DNA from: an uncultured Prevotella sp.
GTDB lineage: Bacteria; Bacteroidota; Bacteroidia; Bacteroidales; Bacteroidaceae
NCBI GenBank assembly: GCA_944319915.1
Contig: CALUEY010000002.1
Coordinates: forward strand, 62,001-126,000
Direction of reading: 5' to 3'
DNA: 64,000 nucleotides
Below are positions 34,834-44,558 of this stretch, in pieces; position 1 is the stretch's first letter, and each line of letters begins with the position of its first letter. The position numbers and the translations under genes are program-made. The notes below the pieces were generated by a model. It saw only the letters and a program-made list of their open reading frames with translations. It was not told the origin of the DNA and ran no database searches.

Positions 34834-36712
34834 CCTTGTGATTTTTGCCGTAGTTTGCATTCGCAGCGTAAGCCCTATGCGTGCCGCCGAGGCCCGGGCA
34901 AAGCTCCCTTATCAGGTCGGTGCGCCCTATCGACCTCAGCGAACGCTCAATATTGCGGCTCTCTTCAGGCTTGTACCAAAAGAAGTATTGCCTCTGTGCA
35001 AGTTTTTCCGCCTGCGACCTTGCGCTGTAAACCGCCTCCAGGGTATAGGGGTTGAGGCCAGTGTACCACATCTCGGTGCTCACGGTCATTGGCGTAGGCG
35101 TGAAGTCCTGCACTTGTTCGAGGTGGAAGTTAAGGCGTTTCGTCTTTACGGCAAGCTCGGCCATGTCGGCCTCGTGGCATCCCGGGTGGCTGCTAATGAA
35201 GTAAGGTATCAGTTGTTGGTTCAGTCCGTGCTCGCGGTTTATGCGGTCGAATGTTTTCTTGAACTCTTCAAAGAGGCTGAAAGAGGGCTTCCTCATCAGT
35301 TTCAGCACCCGGTCGCTGGTGTGCTCGGGAGCCACTTTGAGCCTGCCGCTCACGTGCTTGCATATCAGTTCCTCGGTGTATTGCCGTGCGGCTAAGTTAG
35401 TCTTTTCGTCCTTCGACTTGTGCAGCAGCAGGTCGTAGCGCACCCCGCTGCCGATGAAGCTCTTTTTCATGCCCGGCAGATTGTCCACGGCTTGGTAGAG
35501 TTCGAGCAGTGGCGAGTGGTCGGTATTGAGGTTGGGGCATATTTGCGGGTTGATGCAGCTCGGGCGCTTGCACCTTTCGCATAGGCCGAGGTCGTTCCCG
35601 CCCATGCAGTACATATTTGCCGATGGACCGCCGAGGTCAGACAGATAGCCCTTGAAGTCGTCCATCTGCATCACCTGTCTCACCTCCCTCAGTATGCTAT
35701 CCTTTGAGCGGCTGCTTATGAACTTGCCCTGATGGGCCGATATCGTGCAGAAAGCGCATCCTCCGAAACAGCCCCGGTGAATGTTTACGGAGTGCTTTAT
35801 CATTTCGTATGCCGGTATGCGCTTGCCCTTGTACTTGGGGTGGGGCAGCCGCGTGTAGGGCAGGTCGTAGGTGGCATCTATCTCGGCGGTAGTCATTGGC
35901 GGGTAAGGCGGGTTCACCACCACGCACTTGCCGCCCACAGCCTGCACCATCCGCTGCGCATGAATCCTGTTAGACTCCTCCTCTATGTGGCGGAAGTTCT
36001 CCGCCTGTTTACGCTTGTCGGCCAGGCATTCCTCATGGCTGTGCAGCACAATGTCGTCGGGCCTTATGCCGCCCGGCACATTGCCCGCCTGTGTGATGAA
36101 AGCAGTCTGAGGCACGTCGCGTATCTCCCCGATGCCCTTGCCAGCCGCAAGTTGCCTGCACAGCTCGGCCACAGGCTTTTCGCCCATTCCGTAGATAAGC
36201 AGGTCGGCGCCGCTGTCGCAGAGTATTGGTCGGCGCAGGCAGTCCTGCCAGTAGTCGTAGTGCGTGAGCCTGCGCATGGATGCCTCTATGCCGCCAAGCA
36301 CTATCGGTACGCCTGGGAAGAGCTGCCTCAGTATTTGCGAATAAACTATGGTGGGGTATTCCGGCCTCATGTCGTGCCTGCCGTCTGGGCTGTAGGCATC
36401 TTCGGAGCGCAGCCGCTTGTTGGCCGTGTACTTGTTTACCATTGAGTCCATGCACCCCGGTGCTATGCCGAAGAACAGCCTCGGCGCCCCCAGCTTCTTG
36501 AAGTCGCGCCAGTCGCCGTGCCAGTCGGGCTGCGGCACGATGGCTACGCGGTAGCCCTCGCGCTCAATGGTGCGCCCTATGACAGCCGCGCCGAATGCCG
36601 GGTGGTCCACGTATGCGTCACCCGAAAAGATGATGACGTCAACTTGTTCCCACCCCCGCAGCTCCAGTTCCTTCTTCGTTGTAGGCAGGAAGTCGCTCAG
36701 CCTGTATTCCAT
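34760..36712 (-). CDS. YgiQ family radical SAM protein
   Basis: A 650-residue cytosolic protein. The N-terminal FLPTTKKEL and the radical SAM site RGCFGGCAFCTISAHQGK (CxxxCxxC) are diagnostic, and a second Cys group (CMGGNDLGLCERCKRPSC) follows. The function of YgiQ is not settled. The last ~25 codons, a basic tail rich in K, H, R and G, overlap the next gene. Third-from-last gene of a minus-strand run beginning near 37057. Confidence 0.92.
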   Translation of the reverse strand: MEYRLSDFLPTTKKELELRGWEQVDVIIFSGDAYVDHPAFGAAVIGRTIEREGYRVAIVPQPDWHGDWRDFKKLGAPRLFFGIAPGCMDSMVNKYTANKRLRSEDAYSPDGRHDMRPEYPTIVYSQILRQLFPGVPIVLGGIEASMRRLTHYDYWQDCLRRPILCDSGADLLIYGMGEKPVAELCRQLAAGKGIGEIRDVPQTAFITQAGNVPGGIRPDDIVLHSHEECLADKRKQAENFRHIEEESNRIHAQRMVQAVGGKCVVVNPPYPPMTTAEIDATYDLPYTRLPHPKYKGKRIPAYEMIKHSVNIHRGCFGGCAFCTISAHQGKFISSRSKDSILREVRQVMQMDDFKGYLSDLGGPSANMYCMGGNDLGLCERCKRPSCINPQICPNLNTDHSPLLELYQAVDNLPGMKKSFIGSGVRYDLLLHKSKDEKTNLAARQYTEELICKHVSGRLKVAPEHTSDRVLKLMRKPSFSLFEEFKKTFDRINREHGLNQQLIPYFISSHPGCHEADMAELAVKTKRLNFHLEQVQDFTPTPMTVSTEMWYTGLNPYTLEAVYSARSQAEKLAQRQYFFWYKPEESRNIERSLRSIGRTDLIRELCPGLGGTHRAYAANANYGKNHKDEDNRTKHSGKKPHDRGRGRHSGY

Positions 36713-36730
36713 GTTGCTTGCGTTGCAGGC

Positions 36731-37057
36731 TTAGGCTTCTTCAGCGGGCTGCTGTTCGCTGTCGTTGCTGGCTTCCCACTCGTTGAAAAGAGTCACGAGG
36801 CGCTTCAGCCCGAACGCCTTCATGTTTGGATGGTAAATCACGTCGAGGCACAGGTCGAGCAGAGCCTTGTCCTTGCCGTCGCCCGACTCCAGTAGCGAGC
36901 GGATGTTTAGTTTCAGCTTTTCGAGCACTTGCTCGTCCACTATGCCGTTGCTGTCTACCTGCCCCTCCAGCAGGTTGTAGTTCTTTAAGGTTTGCAGATG
37001 TTCGTCGCCCACCTCGATGCTGCGTGTTCCCGATGGGTTAGCTTGTATTCTGTACAT
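36731..37057 (-). CDS. Conserved-looking small protein of unknown function
   Basis: A 108-residue acidic helical protein with no signal peptide or membrane segment. I recognise no domain. The coding call rests on a good start next to its promoter (TAACTTTG, reverse strand, 37128-37135), typical codon use and an 18-nt gap to the ygiQ-family gene, with which it probably forms an operon. It ends in an EEQQPAEEA-like acidic tail. Confidence 0.7.
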   Translation of the reverse strand: MYRIQANPSGTRSIEVGDEHLQTLKNYNLLEGQVDSNGIVDEQVLEKLKLNIRSLLESGDGKDKALLDLCLDVIYHPNMKAFGLKRLVTLFNEWEASNDSEQQPAEEA

Positions 37058-37127
37058 GTCAGTCTCTCCTTGTTTTAATTTGTTGTTTGCGGGCGGCCGG
37101 CCAAAGCCTGCACCCGCCTTGCGTTGG

Positions 37128-37135
37128 CAAAGTTA
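37128..37135 (-). promoter_or_regulatory. Promoter -7 box of the ygiQ operon
   Basis: Reverse-strand TAACTTTG. The gap 37136-37364 holds only a short doubling of GCAGCTTTTT near 37198 and nothing else that I recognise. Confidence 0.5.
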
Positions 37136-37364
37136 ATAAAAATAAGTTTAATGGCATAGCCGCTGGCATATAAATTGTGCAGCCATGAGTGCTTTTTGCA
37201 GCTTTTTGCAGTGATGTTCGTCATGGCGGCCTGACTTGTGGAGCAGGCGTCGGGAATGTTGCATGTACGCAGGAAATTTCTTGTGGTGGTTGGGTCGTTA
37301 TCCCCTTTAAAAAGTTCAAAAGGGCGGTTTGTATCTGTTTAGGATGCATTTTCCGTCCAAAACA

Positions 37365-37396
37365 TTTGGAATTGTCGCCTTTTTAACCTAATATTG
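37365..37396 (+). promoter_or_regulatory. Promoter of the OmpA-family gene
   Basis: TTTG (37365-37368), exactly 20 nt and TAATATTG (37389-37396). One mismatch from the -7 consensus; well placed 50 nt before ATG 37446. Confidence 0.6.
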
Positions 37397-37445
37397 CAGG
37401 AGCACGGGAGATAGTTCCCTGCCATGACAGTAATATTATAAAGGT

Positions 37446-38594
37446 ATGAAAAAGTTATTGTTTTTGTTTGTGGCAGCCGCAATGGTTGCGCAGGCAGCAT
37501 CGGCCCAAACTGTTGAGGACAGCAAGTTTCTCGACAATTGGTACTTAGGGGTGAACACGGGGCTTAACGCCAAGACAACGCATACTGCGATCTTCAAGAA
37601 CCTCAATCCCTCGGCAGGGCTTAGGGTTGGGCGGTATCTCACCCCTGTTTTCGGCTTCGCAGTCGAGGGCGAGGTTTATTTCAACAACAAGGGCAGCCAG
37701 CAGCGGCCTCTCGGCACGTTCGTCAAAGGTCTTAACCTCTCGCTGCTGGGCACGACAAACTTCAGCAACTGGTTTGGCGGTTACGAGGGCGAGCCGCGCC
37801 TCTTCGAGGTTGTCGGGGTCTACGGACTGGGCTGGGGACACGCCTTCAGCACCCAGAGCGCCGATGTGTACGACCGCGATGACCTCACCTCGAAGCTTGG
37901 CATCGACTTCACCTTCAATCTCGGTGCCGATAAGGCTTGGCAGCTCTACATAGAGCCCAACATCACATACGCACTCGATTTCACGGGGAGGACGCAGTTC
38001 AACGTAAACAATTCTGCCATCGGCTTGCTCGTTGGGACTAACTATAAGTTTGGAAACAGCAACGGAACCCACAACTTCAAGCTGGCCGAGCTGCGCAACC
38101 AGGCCGAGATCGATGAGCTTAACGACAGGATAAACAAGCTGCGCGTGGCAAACAACGACAAGGAGAACGCCCTTGCCCGCGACCGCCGCGCCATAGACGA
38201 CCTGCGCCGCCAGCTCGCCGAGGCAAAGAGGCAGAAGCCCACTGTGATAGTGAAGAAAGACGAGAACGTGCTCCAGCCCACCGTCATCTTCCGCCAAGGA
38301 AAGAGCACCATCGATGCCGCGCAGTATGCCAGTGTCTCGATGATTGCCACTTACATGAAGAATCACAAGGACGCCCGCATCCTCATCAAGGGCTACGCCT
38401 CGCCTGAGGGAAGCAAGGAGCTTAACCAGCGGCTTTCCGAACAGCGCGCGCAAGCCGTAAAGGATGCCCTCGTGAAGCGTTACGGCGTGGCTGCCTCGCG
38501 CATCACCACAAGGGGCATGGGCGCCACCGATGAGCTGTTCGACGAGGTAGACTTCAACCGCGTGGCCACCTTCACCGACATCAGCAAGCGCTGA
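37446..38594 (+). CDS. OmpA family outer-membrane protein
   Basis: A 382-residue exported protein. A signal peptide (LLFLFVAAAMVAQAASAQ) is followed by an N-terminal beta-barrel of about 190 residues with repeated aromatic strands. A coiled-coil follows (about 215-265, EIDELNDRINKLR), then a C-terminal OmpA/MotB domain (about 275-382: FRQGKSTID, ILIKGYASPEG, NQRLSEQRAQAV) that binds peptidoglycan. It likely ties the outer membrane to the cell wall. Monocistronic. Confidence 0.92.
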   Translation: MKKLLFLFVAAAMVAQAASAQTVEDSKFLDNWYLGVNTGLNAKTTHTAIFKNLNPSAGLRVGRYLTPVFGFAVEGEVYFNNKGSQQRPLGTFVKGLNLSLLGTTNFSNWFGGYEGEPRLFEVVGVYGLGWGHAFSTQSADVYDRDDLTSKLGIDFTFNLGADKAWQLYIEPNITYALDFTGRTQFNVNNSAIGLLVGTNYKFGNSNGTHNFKLAELRNQAEIDELNDRINKLRVANNDKENALARDRRAIDDLRRQLAEAKRQKPTVIVKKDENVLQPTVIFRQGKSTIDAAQYASVSMIATYMKNHKDARILIKGYASPEGSKELNQRLSEQRAQAVKDALVKRYGVAASRITTRGMGATDELFDEVDFNRVATFTDISKR

Positions 38595-38776
38595 TCGGTC
38601 CTGGCCCTGCCCAGGCTCGCGTTTCCCGGCAAAGGTGAGGCAAAACCGTGGCTTTTATACCAAGACGCCGCTGCCCGTTGTGGGTGGCGGCATCTCTTTT
38701 TTGTAGCACGTTCGTAAAAAGGATTAATGAGTGCGAAATAATGCTATCAAGCGTGCTGCCGAACGGAAAAAATCGC

Positions 38777-38784
38777 TATATTTG
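38777..38784 (+). promoter_or_regulatory. Promoter -7 box of the small protein gene
   Basis: TATATTTG, 82 nt upstream of ATG 38866; it excludes the ATG at 38731 as a start. Confidence 0.55.
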
Positions 38785-38865
38785 CCATTGAAGATGTTGT
38801 CTCGCATCGTTAGTGTTAACTTAAATGGCCCAAACGAGACAGAGGGCCGGATGGAGGAACAGACT

Positions 38866-38982
38866 ATGAAACCAAGGAGAAAATCGTACAATGAAGAATT
38901 CTACGAGCTGGACAATCACTACAATGAGGATTTCAACGACCGCTATCAGTCCATGGCCGGCAGCTTTTCTTGGGGCTACTGA
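38866..38982 (+). CDS. 38-residue small acidic, Tyr-rich protein
   Basis: A short ORF with a basic start (MKPRRKSYNEEF) and then many Asp, Glu, Asn and Tyr residues, ending SFSWGY. GGAGG at 38853-38857 sits 8 nt from ATG 38866, a good Shine-Dalgarno in a genome that rarely uses them. The upstream in-frame ATGs at 38794 and 38851 are less likely. It has its own promoter and a strong terminator, so it is a self-contained unit. Family unknown; no membrane segment. Confidence 0.6.
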   Translation: MKPRRKSYNEEFYELDNHYNEDFNDRYQSMAGSFSWGY

Positions 38983-39016
38983 CAGCGTATTAGATTAAAA
39001 AAATTAAAGGTTAGAG

Positions 39017-39077
39017 GTTAAAAGAATATGCCCGCTGGAGCCAAATGGCGATTAGGCTATGGGCATATTCTTTTAAC
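39017..39077. terminator. Bidirectional terminator with perfect 17-bp stem
   Basis: GTTAAAAGAATATGCCC (39017-39033) pairs with GGGCATATTCTTTTAAC (39061-39077) across a 27-nt loop. The A- and T-rich bases make it usable in both directions. Confidence 0.8.
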
Positions 39078-39087
39078 TTTTAATTTC

Positions 39088-41514
39088 TTATGTTGTCTTG
39101 ATTTCCATCGACTTTGATATGCCGAGCTTCTTGTCGCTCACCGTCAGGGTAATGGTTCCTGCCTTCTTGGTGCTCCTCACTATCACTACGAGCTGCCCGC
39201 CAAAGAGTTTCATCTTCGGCGAGGTGAATGGCTCTAATGAGGTGGCGTCGCCGTTGCAGGCGGCCTGGAACGAGCCTTCACCCTCCACCGTGAACGTAAG
39301 CTCGCCCGCAGCCGTGGGGCAGGGCGTGCCGTCCTTGTCGGCCATGGTCACTGTTACGAACGCCAGGTCTTCGCCGTCGGCGCGGAGCGTGGGCTGCGCA
39401 GCGTCCGTCTGGCACTCAGCTTCGAGCAACAGCTGCGCCGCCGGGCCTGCGGTGCGCCGCCGGGCCTCGCCTATCTTGTTGCCTTTGGCGTCGTAAGTCA
39501 CCACCTTTATTTCGCCCGGTTCATACTTCACGTCGTTCCAGCGCAGGCGGTAGCGGTCCAGGCGGCCCTCCTTTTGCTTCTTCACCCGGCCCTGGCTCTT
39601 GCCGTTCACGAACAGTTCGCCCTCCACACCGTCAGTGTAGCAGTAAACGGGAGTCACCTCCCCCTCGCGCCCCGGCCAAGTCCAGTGGGGCAGCAGGTGA
39701 GTGGTGTGCTCCCCTGCGTTCCACTTGCTGCGGTAGAGCCAGTAGCGGTCCTTGGGCAGTCCGGCCAAGTCGCATATCCCGAAATAACTGCTGCGGCTGG
39801 GCCAGTACTCATCGTAGGGCGTTGGCTCGCCAAGGTAGTCGTAGCCCGTCCACACAAACTCTCCTATCACCTGGCTGTAGTCGTCCTGCCACCGCCAGTC
39901 GTCGTCGGGCAGGTTGCTCCACGAGCAGTACTCCACGTCGTAGCCCGAGCACTGCCCGTCGGCGTAAGTCTTGCTGTGGCCTGGCTCAACCGGGAATTTG
40001 TAAACGCCGCGCGAGCTAACCGTAGAGGCCGTCTCGGAGCCCAGCAGGAAACCCTGCGGCAGCTCCTTGAGGCCTTTCTCGTACTTGTGCAGGCGGTAGT
40101 TGAAGCCCGGCACGTCAAGCACCCCGGCGAATCCCGTCTTCATGGCGTTGTCCACGCGGTCCATGCCCTGCGTCACAGTGCGCGTTGGGTCGAGCTTGTG
40201 ACAGATGTCTTGCAGGCGCTTGGTGGTCTCTGTGCCTCCTTTCATGCCCTGCTCGGGTATCTCGTTGCCTATGCTCCACATTATTATGGAAGGGTGGTTG
40301 CGGTGGCAGAGCACGAGGTTGGTCAGGTCCTTCTCCGCCCACTCGTCGAAGAAGCGGCAGTAGCCGTTCTTGCACTTTGGGTATTTCCACATGTCAAAGC
40401 TCTCTGCCATCACCATCATGCCGAGCGAGTCGCACACGTCCATCTGCATTGTCGAAGGCATGTTGTGCGCCGTGCGTATGGCGTCGCAGCCCATGCGCTT
40501 CATCATCTTCACCTGGCGAATCAGCGCGGCCTTGTTCACCGCCGCTCCAAGCGGGCCGAGGTCGTGGTGCAGGCACACCCCCTTTATCTTGCGCCGCTGG
40601 CCGTTGAGGCGGAATCCTCCCTCTTTCGACACGCTCACCATCCTGATGCCGAAGTTCATGGCTTCCTCGTCGGCCAGCCTGCCGCCCGCGTACAAGCGTG
40701 TGGTCAGCCGGTATAGGTAGGGTGTCTCCGGCGACCAAAGCTCCGGTCTGGCCACGTTCAGGCGGGCTTCCACGCAGCCGTCGGCACCTATGGCGCAGCG
40801 CTTGGTGGCAGCCACGCGCCCCTGGCGGTCGGTAAGCGTTATCACCACCGAATCGCCGCCGGCCCCGCCTACGCCCTCCACCCTGGTGCTCACGTCCACC
40901 GTGGCCTCGTTAAGCCCTATCTCGGCCGTGCGGGCGAATGTGGCCCATGGGGCAATGCGCTTCTTGCCCGTGAGCACAAGCGTCACAGGGCGGTACAGCC
41001 CTCCGCCCGGATACCAGCGGCTGCTCTCCTCCACGTTGTTCAAGCTCACCTCAAGCAGGTTGTCGCCCGGCCTCACGTATTGCGTTATGTCGATGCGGAA
41101 TGGCGTGTATCCGTAGGCCCAGCGGCCCGCCTCCTTGCCGTTCACCGTCACCACAGGCTCGGCCATGGCCCCGTCGAACACCAGTTCAGCCCGCTCGTAG
41201 CCCTCGGGCAGCACAAGGGTGCGCTTGTAGTAGCCCCGTCCTATCCACGGCAGCGCGCCCGAGCGGCCGCTCTTCTCGGTGGCCTTGGTCTCGTTGTTCT
41301 GTTCTATGGCCACCACCTGCAAGTCCCATTTCTTGTCAAACGGACCGCTTATGGCCCAGTCGTGCGGTACGCTAACGGCCTGCCACGCCGCCCTATCACG
41401 GGAGAATTGCCACCCCTCGGTGAGCACGGTCTCGCTCCTTTGCTGCGCCGCCGCCACAGAGGCTGCCGCCAGCGCAATGGTCAGAATCTTGTTTCTCATT
41501 ATGTTTTTAGTCAT
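39088..41514 (-). CDS. GH2 family beta-galactosidase-like enzyme
   Basis: An 808-residue exported glycoside hydrolase (signal peptide KILTIALAAASVAAAQ). It has the GH2 sugar-binding domain (VPHDWAISGPFD), an Ig-like domain, and a TIM barrel with acid/base Glu in MWSIGNEIPEQ and the probable nucleophile in GSETAST, followed by a DUF4982-type and a further C-terminal Ig-like domain. The start is 41514 or 41499; ATG 41718 is excluded because the promoter (41581-41588) lies downstream of it. Likely a beta-galactosidase acting on oligosaccharides in the periplasm; other GH2 specificities are possible. Confidence 0.92.
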   Translation of the reverse strand: MTKNIMRNKILTIALAAASVAAAQQRSETVLTEGWQFSRDRAAWQAVSVPHDWAISGPFDKKWDLQVVAIEQNNETKATEKSGRSGALPWIGRGYYKRTLVLPEGYERAELVFDGAMAEPVVTVNGKEAGRWAYGYTPFRIDITQYVRPGDNLLEVSLNNVEESSRWYPGGGLYRPVTLVLTGKKRIAPWATFARTAEIGLNEATVDVSTRVEGVGGAGGDSVVITLTDRQGRVAATKRCAIGADGCVEARLNVARPELWSPETPYLYRLTTRLYAGGRLADEEAMNFGIRMVSVSKEGGFRLNGQRRKIKGVCLHHDLGPLGAAVNKAALIRQVKMMKRMGCDAIRTAHNMPSTMQMDVCDSLGMMVMAESFDMWKYPKCKNGYCRFFDEWAEKDLTNLVLCHRNHPSIIMWSIGNEIPEQGMKGGTETTKRLQDICHKLDPTRTVTQGMDRVDNAMKTGFAGVLDVPGFNYRLHKYEKGLKELPQGFLLGSETASTVSSRGVYKFPVEPGHSKTYADGQCSGYDVEYCSWSNLPDDDWRWQDDYSQVIGEFVWTGYDYLGEPTPYDEYWPSRSSYFGICDLAGLPKDRYWLYRSKWNAGEHTTHLLPHWTWPGREGEVTPVYCYTDGVEGELFVNGKSQGRVKKQKEGRLDRYRLRWNDVKYEPGEIKVVTYDAKGNKIGEARRRTAGPAAQLLLEAECQTDAAQPTLRADGEDLAFVTVTMADKDGTPCPTAAGELTFTVEGEGSFQAACNGDATSLEPFTSPKMKLFGGQLVVIVRSTKKAGTITLTVSDKKLGISKSMEIKTT

Positions 41515-41580
41515 TTGGTTGTGTCTGCCGGCTTCCGTTCCTGCCGCGGCCACAGAAGGCGCGGCAGGGCTTATTTTCTG

Positions 41581-41588
41581 CAAAGATA
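41581..41588 (-). promoter_or_regulatory. Promoter -7 box of the GH2 gene
   Basis: Reverse-strand TATCTTTG, about 70 nt upstream of the chosen start. Confidence 0.6.
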
Positions 41589-41760
41589 TAGATATTTTTC
41601 TCGCCAGCCCGCCTTTGGTCGAGTTTTTTTCTTGGGATTTGGGAGGAATGGTAGGCAAGTTGTGTACATTCTGTTTCTGCATACAAAAAAAGGGATGCCT
41701 GCACTCACGTGCCAGCATCCCGCAAAAACCGGTTTAGTTAATACCAATCAAAATCATTCG

Positions 41761-43818
41761 TCATCTTTTGTCGTCAGCCTTTCCGAGGCTTTCCATGAGC
41801 TCTTCTATCTTTTTGGTGAGCTTCTCTTCAAGCAGGCCGCTGGCCACAATCTTGCCATCGGGGCCTATTATCACCGTCTCGGTGGCAGTGCGTATGCCGT
41901 AGGCCCTGGCAGCCTCGCTGTCGAAGCCCTCTGGCGCGGCAAGGTGTGGCCAGTGGTCGAGGTCGCGCCGAATGGTGTATTCCTTCACTTCGCGTGGAAT
42001 GTTGAACAGGGCCACGCTCACAACTGTAAGCCCCTTGTCGCCGAAACGCTTGTTGAGTTGCTTTATCTCGGGGAACCCGTTGCGGCTGGCGTAGCTGTAG
42101 AGCGACCAGAAGTCGAGCAGCACGTAGCCCTTGCCCGTATAGTCGCTCAGCCGTCGTGTCTTGCCAGAGGAATCTTCGCACTCAAAGTCGGCCATTAGCA
42201 GGCCCGGCAGCCGCTTCTTCAGCCCCTCGTAGTAATCCCATACGGGCTGCATGAGCAGGTTGCGCGAGTAAGCCTTGGTGCTGTCCATGCACTCCGAGAG
42301 CTGGGCGAAGCTCAGTTTCTGGTAGCTGCTGTACAGCAGGTAGGCCGGTATCTCGTTGTCGCAGTTGGCTTTGACGGCCTTCACCACGTCGGCCGCGAGG
42401 GTGTCAAGCAGGGCAAAGAAACCAGCCGAGTCGGTCACTTCCACGTTGCCGTCCAAATCTACGATGTATTTCTTTGCTTCTCTCTGTAGGGCTTTTATCC
42501 TTTCCTGTACGGCCTGAAACCTCATGTTAGTCTCAGAGCCGCTCAAGATGCCATGCTCCATGTCTACCACAAGCGGCACGGTGTCGGCCACGGCGTGGAT
42601 TTCGTTTCCCTGGTCGTCGTATATAGTGATGATGGTGCCGAGCAACTTGTCGATGCTGAAGCCGAACTTGCCTTCTCGTGTACGCGTGCCATAAGTGTTG
42701 TCGAGCGCGCTCCCCCTTATGCCAATTAGCTTGCCCTCGCGGCGCGACGTGCCGCTTACGCGCAGCTTTATTATCGGTTGCGCGGCTATCACGGGCTTGT
42801 AGTCGAACACCTCCTCCACCAGCTTGCTGTAGCATCCGTCGTGCAGCGGTTCGCACAGTCTGTTCCTTATCACCGTGGTCAGCTTGGAGTTGTCGGTGTT
42901 CCATGGTTTTTTAAACTTGGCTTCGCTCTTTTTTCTGAAGTTTCCTTTCGACACTGAGAGGTGGAATATGCGTTTGCTTTCCATGTCAGTCTGCCTGATC
43001 ATGCCCGATATGGCGTCGGCCACCTCCTTGTATTGGTAAAGCGTGAGCGTTCCGTCGAACTGTTTGCTCAGTCTGTCGGTGAGCAGCGCAATGGCGTCGC
43101 ACATCTTTTGGTCGCCGGCGGCGGTGTTCTCGGAGTATTTCTTCGCTATGGTCTTTATTTGATTCACCATGATGTCGCCGTTGATGGTGTCGCGGTTGGA
43201 TTCGCCTATCACCTTGTCAAACTGCCTCGACCACTCGCGCTCATCGTCTTTCCTGGCCATTTTCACCTCCCAGTCGGTGCTGCTTATCACGGATATTGAG
43301 CCGTTGATGGCGCAGAACAGCCTGTTGTCCTTGTCAGCGAAGAACTCCGGTTTCCACACGAGCTGGTAGCACGAGCGCATGCCATCATCGCCATCGAAAG
43401 TTGCCGAGTAGTAATTTTTGCTGCTGTCGAGGATAAAGCGGAAGCCGTTGTACCGCTTCTTGCCGTCGGGGAACATATAAACGATGTCTCGCAATGGGAA
43501 TGCCCGCTGCCTTGTATTGCCTGCCTCAAGGAACATTATGTTTGTTGCCTTGTCAGCATTGCGCCCGAATGCCTCCGTCAGGCGGCGCAGGGCTTTCGGC
43601 ACGGTTGGCGGTGCGATGGTGTCGCTCACCTCGTAGAGATACTTGAAATACCACGAATAAATGGCTGTGTTATAGTGCGTTGAGCACACTTTCAGCTCCT
43701 TGTCGCTGCAGAAGCGGCGTAGCTCACGCATCATGTCCTCTGCCCCGGAGTTTGTGCGGGCTTGGACTGCGGTGCTGATTATGGCCAGCAGAAGAGCCAT
43801 GCATATATTCCTTGTCAT
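41761..43818 (-). CDS. Exported thioredoxin-like protein lacking the CxxC motif
   Basis: A 685-residue exported protein (signal peptide CMALLLAIISTAVQA). The first ~540 residues are of unknown fold. The last ~140 residues are a TlpA/AhpC-type thioredoxin domain with LLDFWSLYSYASRNGFPE at about 567-584, where family members have DFWASWCGPC: the two redox cysteines are gone. The rest of the domain (GLTVVSVAL, TVIIGPDGKIVA) is intact. It overlaps the anti-sigma-like gene by 4 nt (ATGA) and so is co-translated with the ECF sigma operon. It probably binds rather than reduces. Confidence 0.8.
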   Translation of the reverse strand: MTRNICMALLLAIISTAVQARTNSGAEDMMRELRRFCSDKELKVCSTHYNTAIYSWYFKYLYEVSDTIAPPTVPKALRRLTEAFGRNADKATNIMFLEAGNTRQRAFPLRDIVYMFPDGKKRYNGFRFILDSSKNYYSATFDGDDGMRSCYQLVWKPEFFADKDNRLFCAINGSISVISSTDWEVKMARKDDEREWSRQFDKVIGESNRDTINGDIMVNQIKTIAKKYSENTAAGDQKMCDAIALLTDRLSKQFDGTLTLYQYKEVADAISGMIRQTDMESKRIFHLSVSKGNFRKKSEAKFKKPWNTDNSKLTTVIRNRLCEPLHDGCYSKLVEEVFDYKPVIAAQPIIKLRVSGTSRREGKLIGIRGSALDNTYGTRTREGKFGFSIDKLLGTIITIYDDQGNEIHAVADTVPLVVDMEHGILSGSETNMRFQAVQERIKALQREAKKYIVDLDGNVEVTDSAGFFALLDTLAADVVKAVKANCDNEIPAYLLYSSYQKLSFAQLSECMDSTKAYSRNLLMQPVWDYYEGLKKRLPGLLMADFECEDSSGKTRRLSDYTGKGYVLLDFWSLYSYASRNGFPEIKQLNKRFGDKGLTVVSVALFNIPREVKEYTIRRDLDHWPHLAAPEGFDSEAARAYGIRTATETVIIGPDGKIVASGLLEEKLTKKIEELMESLGKADDKR

Positions 43819-44558
43819 TGTAGTTGGTTGTTTTGCGGTGAGTCGAGAATGTTGTGGGCAGTGTGGTTGTCGGGTTCGAGCAGTTTCTCGAACAGCTTCC
43901 GGTTTATTATTTCCTGCAGTCGGCTGTCCGTGCGTATCATCTTCTCAAGTTGCGCAGTATATACCGAGTCGCCCACGCGGTCAAGCTCGGCTTCAAGGCG
44001 GGCGAGGTAGAAAGCCAGGCTGTCGGTTTCCCCCTCGGCGGCAGGCGCTGCTTGGGCCATGCCCTCTTGGCTGTTTGCTGGCGTGGTGGAGCTGGTGGGC
44101 ATTGGGGTGGGGTTCGCAGGCGAGGTGGCAGGTGGGTTGTGCCGGGCAGGCTTTGCGCTTTCGGCCTTGGCGGCATTCTCTGTCCTTGGTGGCGTTGCGG
44201 CTGCTTTGTCGCGGTAAATGTATATGGTGTCAGTGTCGGCAAGCTGTTGTTGGGCAGGCTTGTGGTTCAGGTCGATAGCCAGTACGGCCACGGCAGCCAC
44301 TGCTGCGGCAGCCGCCACTATGCGTGCAGCCCATGCCAGCTTGTGGCGGCGCACCATCCGGTCATACGTGGCAGTATCGTCTTCTGCGAGCCATCGGCCA
44401 ATAGGTGGCTCGCATGATGGCTTTTCGAGCATCGGCAGCAGCGCGCGCCATTCGCCGGGGGCGTCTTCCCGGCTGAGCAAATTGCGAAGGCAGCGTTCTT
44501 CCTCAGTGGTGGTCAGCCCGTCTAAATATCGTTTTACAAGCCTTTCGATGTCGTTCAT
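43815..44558 (-). CDS. Single-TM anti-sigma-factor-like protein
   Basis: A 247-residue protein starting MNDIERLVKRYLDGLTTTEE. It has a short cytoplasmic part (1-73) able to contact a sigma factor, one membrane helix (about 75-97, Ala/Val-rich), a Pro/Ala/Thr-rich periplasmic linker (about 110-175) and a charged helical end. This topology is that of an anti-sigma factor, and the gene overlaps the ECF sigma gene by 4 nt (ATGA). I do not see the canonical zinc (ZAS) motif. Assignment rests on topology and context. Confidence 0.7.
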   Translation of the reverse strand: MNDIERLVKRYLDGLTTTEEERCLRNLLSREDAPGEWRALLPMLEKPSCEPPIGRWLAEDDTATYDRMVRRHKLAWAARIVAAAAAVAAVAVLAIDLNHKPAQQQLADTDTIYIYRDKAAATPPRTENAAKAESAKPARHNPPATSPANPTPMPTSSTTPANSQEGMAQAAPAAEGETDSLAFYLARLEAELDRVGDSVYTAQLEKMIRTDSRLQEIINRKLFEKLLEPDNHTAHNILDSPQNNQLQ

